The notes beneath the pieces are model-generated. The model ran no database searches, was not told the origin of the DNA, and saw nothing but the letters and a program-made list of their open reading frames with translations. Of a stretch of DNA of 9,359 nucleotides, positions 6,531 through 9,359 are shown piece by piece. Origin of the DNA: Bacteroidota bacterium (GTDB lineage Bacteria; Bacteroidota; Bacteroidia; NORP154). The translations under genes were made by a program, and so were the position numbers. The stretch is taken from positions 1-9,359 of the forward strand of contig NVRZ01000102.1 in the NCBI GenBank assembly GCA_002401055.1, in the 5' to 3' direction. The first letter of the stretch is position 1, and each line of letters begins with the position of its first letter.

Positions 6531-7846
6531 TTTATCCTAGCTTTTAGTTTCATTTCAAAATATGAATGTAATGGAAATATCAGTCCTGCCAATGCAGCAT
6601 TAAACGCAAGCTTAATCGCAGGAGCTCCTGAGGAATATTGCTCAATATAAGGATCTAACATAACCAGCGTAAACTCAAAAAACAAAAGGAAGGAGAAAAA
6701 GATCAGCCCCTCCATCAGGCGAACGGGGATATTGCTACGGGTAAGAGCAAGTATGGATGCAAAAAACATGACCATGACAATAACTATGATCGAGTATTGA
6801 AGTGTATTCCTTCTGTTAATTTTCTCATTTTTTATTTTCTGTAATTCAATTTCTATTCGCTTCCCTTCCTCTAGCTCCTTTTCGAACTCATATTTAGCTT
6901 CCAATTTTCCGATTTCCTTGGATTTATCCTCATTGAACAGCGAATCCTTTAAGCTAAGATAAGTTTTAAAGTAGTCGTACGCTCTATCATAATTATGAAG
7001 CTTTCCTTGAAGAATGGCCAGTTGCTGATTGGCATATTTACTAATATCCAACGCCTTGTTATTTACAGATAATACTAGTGCAATTTCAAGATGATTGGCA
7101 GCCTCACCGAATCTACCCTGATCCATATATATAACTCCGAGGTTATTGTGCGTAATCGCTATATTTATTTTATCCCCCTGATCAAGATCAATACTCAAGG
7201 TTCTGAGCTGCATTTCCAAAGCCTTATCAAGGTCGCCAGTTTTCCTGTATATGGTGCCCAAATTACTGTAGGAAGTTGCCATCCCGGTAATACTGTGTAA
7301 CAATTCCATAATTTTTAGTGACTTACCATGATAATAAAGTGCAGAATCAAAATATTCCTTCATTTCATGCACCAATGCCAGACTATTGAAAGTACTAGCC
7401 AGCCCCAATGAATCATTTGTGGAAAGAAGCATACGCAGTGACTTAAAGTGATACTTATAGGCATCATTAAAACTCCCGTTTTGCCTCATGATTTCACCCA
7501 GCCTATTGTATATTTCCGCTGACATTGAACTACCAACACCTACCAATTCGAGCACTCTAAAGTAACTTTGAGCCGCCAGGTCATAATTTCCCATTATCGT
7601 GTAACAATAACCCATTGATCGCTTTGCACGTACTTGCAACTCAACAGAATTGATATCAACTGCTATCTGCAATGCCTCCTCAATTATTGCTACAGAACGG
7701 TCAGGTTGTTTATCATAATAGGATTTAGCGACTGCCAATAGATTTGTTGCCGAGAGGCTGTCATCCGCTCCTAATTCTGGTTCTGTACTAGGAAAAACAG
7801 TGATCGCAATAAAAATAGCAAGAACAAGATGAAATATCTTCAACAT
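6527..7846 (-). CDS. TPR-repeat membrane protein with periplasmic coiled coil and conserved C-terminal membrane module (paralogue B)
   Basis: This 439-residue paralogue lies directly upstream of A. A signal peptide (about residues 1-20) is followed by TPR units over about 35-300, including YSNLGTIYRKTGDLDKALE (193-211) and NNLGVIYMDQGRFGEAA (234-250). The same LFNEDKSKEIGKLEAK coiled-coil lead-in sits at 303-318 and the coil runs to about 346. Three hydrophobic segments follow (about 348-368, 381-398, 410-429), with basic residues near 370-376 and at the C-terminus. The predicted topology matches A: periplasmic TPRs, cytoplasmic tail. The TPR half is less regular than in A and clearly diverged, whereas the last 62 residues are nearly the same. 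No kinase or effector domain is present. ATG at 7846 directly precedes the hydrophobic signal segment; no Shine-Dalgarno site is visible. It lies 33 bases after the PLP-enzyme gene and overlaps A by 4 bases, indicating translational coupling. Confidence 0.85.
   Translation of the reverse strand: MLKIFHLVLAIFIAITVFPSTEPELGADDSLSATNLLAVAKSYYDKQPDRSVAIIEEALQIAVDINSVELQVRAKRSMGYCYTIMGNYDLAAQSYFRVLELVGVGSSMSAEIYNRLGEIMRQNGSFNDAYKYHFKSLRMLLSTNDSLGLASTFNSLALVHEMKEYFDSALYYHGKSLKIMELLHSITGMATSYSNLGTIYRKTGDLDKALEMQLRTLSIDLDQGDKINIAITHNNLGVIYMDQGRFGEAANHLEIALVLSVNNKALDISKYANQQLAILQGKLHNYDRAYDYFKTYLSLKDSLFNEDKSKEIGKLEAKYEFEKELEEGKRIEIELQKIKNEKINRRNTLQYSIIVIVMVMFFASILALTRSNIPVRLMEGLIFFSFLLFFEFTLVMLDPYIEQYSSGAPAIKLAFNAALAGLIFPLHSYFEMKLKARIK
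6533..6718 (-). other. Conserved C-terminal membrane module, copy B
   Basis: These bases encode residues 377-438 of paralogue B, aligned without gaps to copy A. Invariant features are an acidic residue inside the first hydrophobic segment (FFEFTLV), the turn LDPYIE, then GAPAIKL, the second segment ending LIFPLHS, and a basic tail with FE and KLK. Differences are mostly conservative (Met/Leu, Thr/Ser, Phe/Tyr). Confidence 0.7.
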
Positions 7847-7879
7847 TCGCCAATGAGTTAGCAGTCTATTTTTGATTTA

Positions 7880-8956
7880 TCAAAGCATCTGTCCATCAGT
7901 AGTCATATAATTCTTTAGCAGATTTGCAGTCATACATGAATGAACTGGAAGTATCTTAATAAGATCTCCAACAGCCACTGAGTCTATAAATTCATTTGGT
8001 GCACGAATGGTGCCATGCTCCTGGGACAATTTACTTACATAAACCTTATCCAATAGATCACCCCAGCCTACCCCATCATCTCCCAGCACCTGGCCATAGA
8101 TAACACCATATTTTGGATGCTTTATTCGCTCCTTTGATAAATGAACTCCACCACCATAGATGATGATCTCATTTCTTTCCTTATGAATTGACACAACGGG
8201 GCAAGCCACTGCCATAGCTATTTGTTTCACTGTGCAAGATCCTATCGAAACCTGAGATAAATCGTAGAAAACAAAGTTCCCCGGCCTAATCTCATCAACG
8301 ATACTAAAGTCGTTCATCAAACTGCATGTTGGAGTATCTCCTACCGAAGCAATTAGGTCCGGATACCGATCGATAAACTGCTCTTTGATCTTTACAATTA
8401 TCGATATGCTCTCATTATGAATAGCTGAAACTTCATCTATGCTTTTTGCAGCATAGCTATGTCCTGCATGACCTAAAAACCCCCTAAACGTTATATGTTC
8501 AGAATTATCGATTTCTTCAAGAATACTTGTGATCAACTCAATGTTTTCCGGAGCTACACCAGTTCGGTGAAAGCCGATGTCTATTTTTATGAATACACCA
8601 ATCGAAGCAGTCAATTTAGCCGATAAATTGGCTAGGGTTTCAGTTGACTCGACCAACATATTCAAAGAAATACCCGTAGCTAATGTGTTGATGCTGTCGA
8701 TCTCAAGTGTGTTTACCGGAAAGGCAACTGTTATATCCTTCCAGTTATCCACCGCAAAATAATGCGCCATTTCAAGAGAAGAAACTGTTATACAAGTCAC
8801 TCCTTCCTCTCGAAAGTAATTGCCTATAGTATGAGATTGGTGAGTTTTGAAGTGAGGCCTAAAAATGACATTGCTCTTCCTGGCCTTTTCAGCCATCGCA
8901 GCAATGTTGAACTTGCACTTTTCAACATCTAATATCAGGGTTGGAACGTTGATCAT
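7880..8956 (-). CDS. PLP- and metal-dependent D-amino-acid enzyme, D-threonine aldolase / D-serine dehydratase family
   Basis: This 358-residue protein has the fold-type III (alanine racemase-like) architecture of the DSD1/D-threonine aldolase family. The N-terminal barrel starts VPTLILD and carries the PLP-binding lysine in RPHFKTHQ (K37). Further family marks are KIDIGFHRTG (124-133), the loop GHAGHSY (162-168), SVGDTPTC (204-211), EIRPGNFVFYD (222-232), YGGGVH (267-272), SQEHG (311-315) and the C-terminal metal pair H339/C341 in PVHSCMTANLL. By family knowledge the metal and PLP together cleave or dehydrate beta-hydroxy D-amino acids such as D-threonine or D-serine. The exact substrate cannot be told from sequence. 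No signal peptide is seen, so it should act in the cytoplasm. It starts 12 bases after the DUF3078-like gene and precedes the TPR pair by 33 bases. Length and key residues are complete. An amino-acid racemase is less likely given the H/C metal pair. Confidence 0.85.
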   Translation of the reverse strand: MINVPTLILDVEKCKFNIAAMAEKARKSNVIFRPHFKTHQSHTIGNYFREEGVTCITVSSLEMAHYFAVDNWKDITVAFPVNTLEIDSINTLATGISLNMLVESTETLANLSAKLTASIGVFIKIDIGFHRTGVAPENIELITSILEEIDNSEHITFRGFLGHAGHSYAAKSIDEVSAIHNESISIIVKIKEQFIDRYPDLIASVGDTPTCSLMNDFSIVDEIRPGNFVFYDLSQVSIGSCTVKQIAMAVACPVVSIHKERNEIIIYGGGVHLSKERIKHPKYGVIYGQVLGDDGVGWGDLLDKVYVSKLSQEHGTIRAPNEFIDSVAVGDLIKILPVHSCMTANLLKNYMTTDGQML

Positions 8957-8968
8957 ACTAGAATAGCA

Positions 8969-9359
8969 TTAGAATCGATATGAAAAGCCAACAACCAATA
9001 CCTCTTTGAACTGTACCCTGGGCCCAGATGCGTCGTAAACTCCATCACCGTTCGTATCAACAGCAATATCCACGTCATCGTCATATAGCAAATGTGTACT
9101 CAGCGTTGCCGCAAAGAATTTATTCACTTTCATGGAGATCAGCACTTCCCAGCTAACATCAATGTTTTGAGGATTGTTAAGGTAATTGGAAAAAAGATCC
9201 AGCTTGGTTTGGACTGTTATATTCTCCGCCACCTCCTTTCTGACAAACATTCTGATGTATCCACCGAATTCAGAACGTAAGTTCTCACCTTTCTTGACCA
9301 TTGCACCTGAAGTGTCAAAGCTGGCCTCTTTCATTCCAAATGCCCCGGCGTCGGCTAGG
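8969..9359 (-). CDS. DUF3078-like outer-membrane protein, C-terminal part (5' partial)
   Basis: The frame is open to the right edge and gives 129 residues in the window. The codons before the internal ATG at 9334 read LADAGAFG and fit the family, so that ATG is not the start. Recognisable parts are RSEFGGYIRM, LFSNYLNNPQNIDVSWEVLISMKVN and the C-terminal strand VLVVGFSYRF. This alternation of strands with a terminal phenylalanine is typical of outer-membrane beta-barrels and of the C-terminal half of Bacteroidota DUF3078 proteins. DTNGDGVYD resembles a calcium-binding loop sitting between two strands, probably in an extracellular loop or a turn. It appears to be the upstream member of the minus-strand unit. 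Function is unknown, and the family assignment is from pattern memory. Confidence 0.75.
   Translation of the reverse strand, partial: LADAGAFGMKEASFDTSGAMVKKGENLRSEFGGYIRMFVRKEVAENITVQTKLDLFSNYLNNPQNIDVSWEVLISMKVNKFFAATLSTHLLYDDDVDIAVDTNGDGVYDASGPRVQFKEVLVVGFSYRF

Noticed and set aside
4998..7846. The TPR pair as histidine kinases or adenylate cyclases
   Set aside because: The coiled-coil lead-in is kinase-like, but no H-box, HATPase, cyclase or helix-turn-helix sequence follows; both proteins end shortly after the third hydrophobic segment.
7847..7879. Promoter for paralogue B in the gap after the PLP-enzyme gene
   Set aside because: The minus-strand sequence is AT-rich but has no TAnnTTTG box at a proper distance from a TTG; read-through from upstream is simpler.
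9332..9334. ATG at 9334 as the start of the DUF3078-like gene
   Set aside because: The frame continues upstream to the window edge with residues (LADAGAFG) that fit the family, so the gene is cut by the edge.

Overview
The window fits a member of the Bacteroidota, most likely of the Cytophagales type. It carries a type IX secretion (T9SS) C-terminal sorting domain, a SprB repeat, a BatA-type membrane protein, a DUF3078-like outer-membrane protein, Bacteroidota-style TPR/coiled-coil/membrane proteins and AT-leaning coding sequence without clear Shine-Dalgarno sites. The assignment rests on protein families recognised by eye; no search was run. The window is almost fully coding, and no intergenic gap exceeds about 35 bases. 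No RNA gene, mobile element, CRISPR array or origin was seen.

Plus-strand block (1-4992). The first gene enters from the left edge. It encodes the end of a large secreted protein with a beta-propeller-like body, one SprB repeat and a T9SS type A sorting domain. Ten bases later comes a 686-residue BatA/von Willebrand A membrane protein. A dihydroorotase-family protein follows, possibly with its own Bacteroidota-type promoter. Two of its six expected metal ligands are replaced (N62 and S231), so it is probably a non-catalytic or altered paralogue.

Minus-strand block (9359-4998, read right to left). The C-terminal end of a DUF3078-like outer-membrane barrel protein is followed by a metal- and PLP-dependent D-amino-acid enzyme of the D-threonine aldolase/D-serine dehydratase family. 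Then come two tandem paralogous TPR proteins. Spacings of 12 and 33 bases and a 4-base overlap suggest one transcription unit. The TPR paralogues have a signal peptide, periplasmic TPRs, a coiled coil and a membrane end, but no kinase or DNA-binding output. Their last 62 residues align without gaps and are about 79% identical, while their TPR parts have diverged.

The two blocks converge with only five bases between stop codons. The most interesting items are the shared C-terminal membrane module of the TPR pair and the dihydroorotase homologue with a broken metal site. Nothing here proves a new system. The best candidate for an undescribed one is the envelope set of DUF3078 protein, D-amino-acid enzyme and paired TPR membrane proteins.
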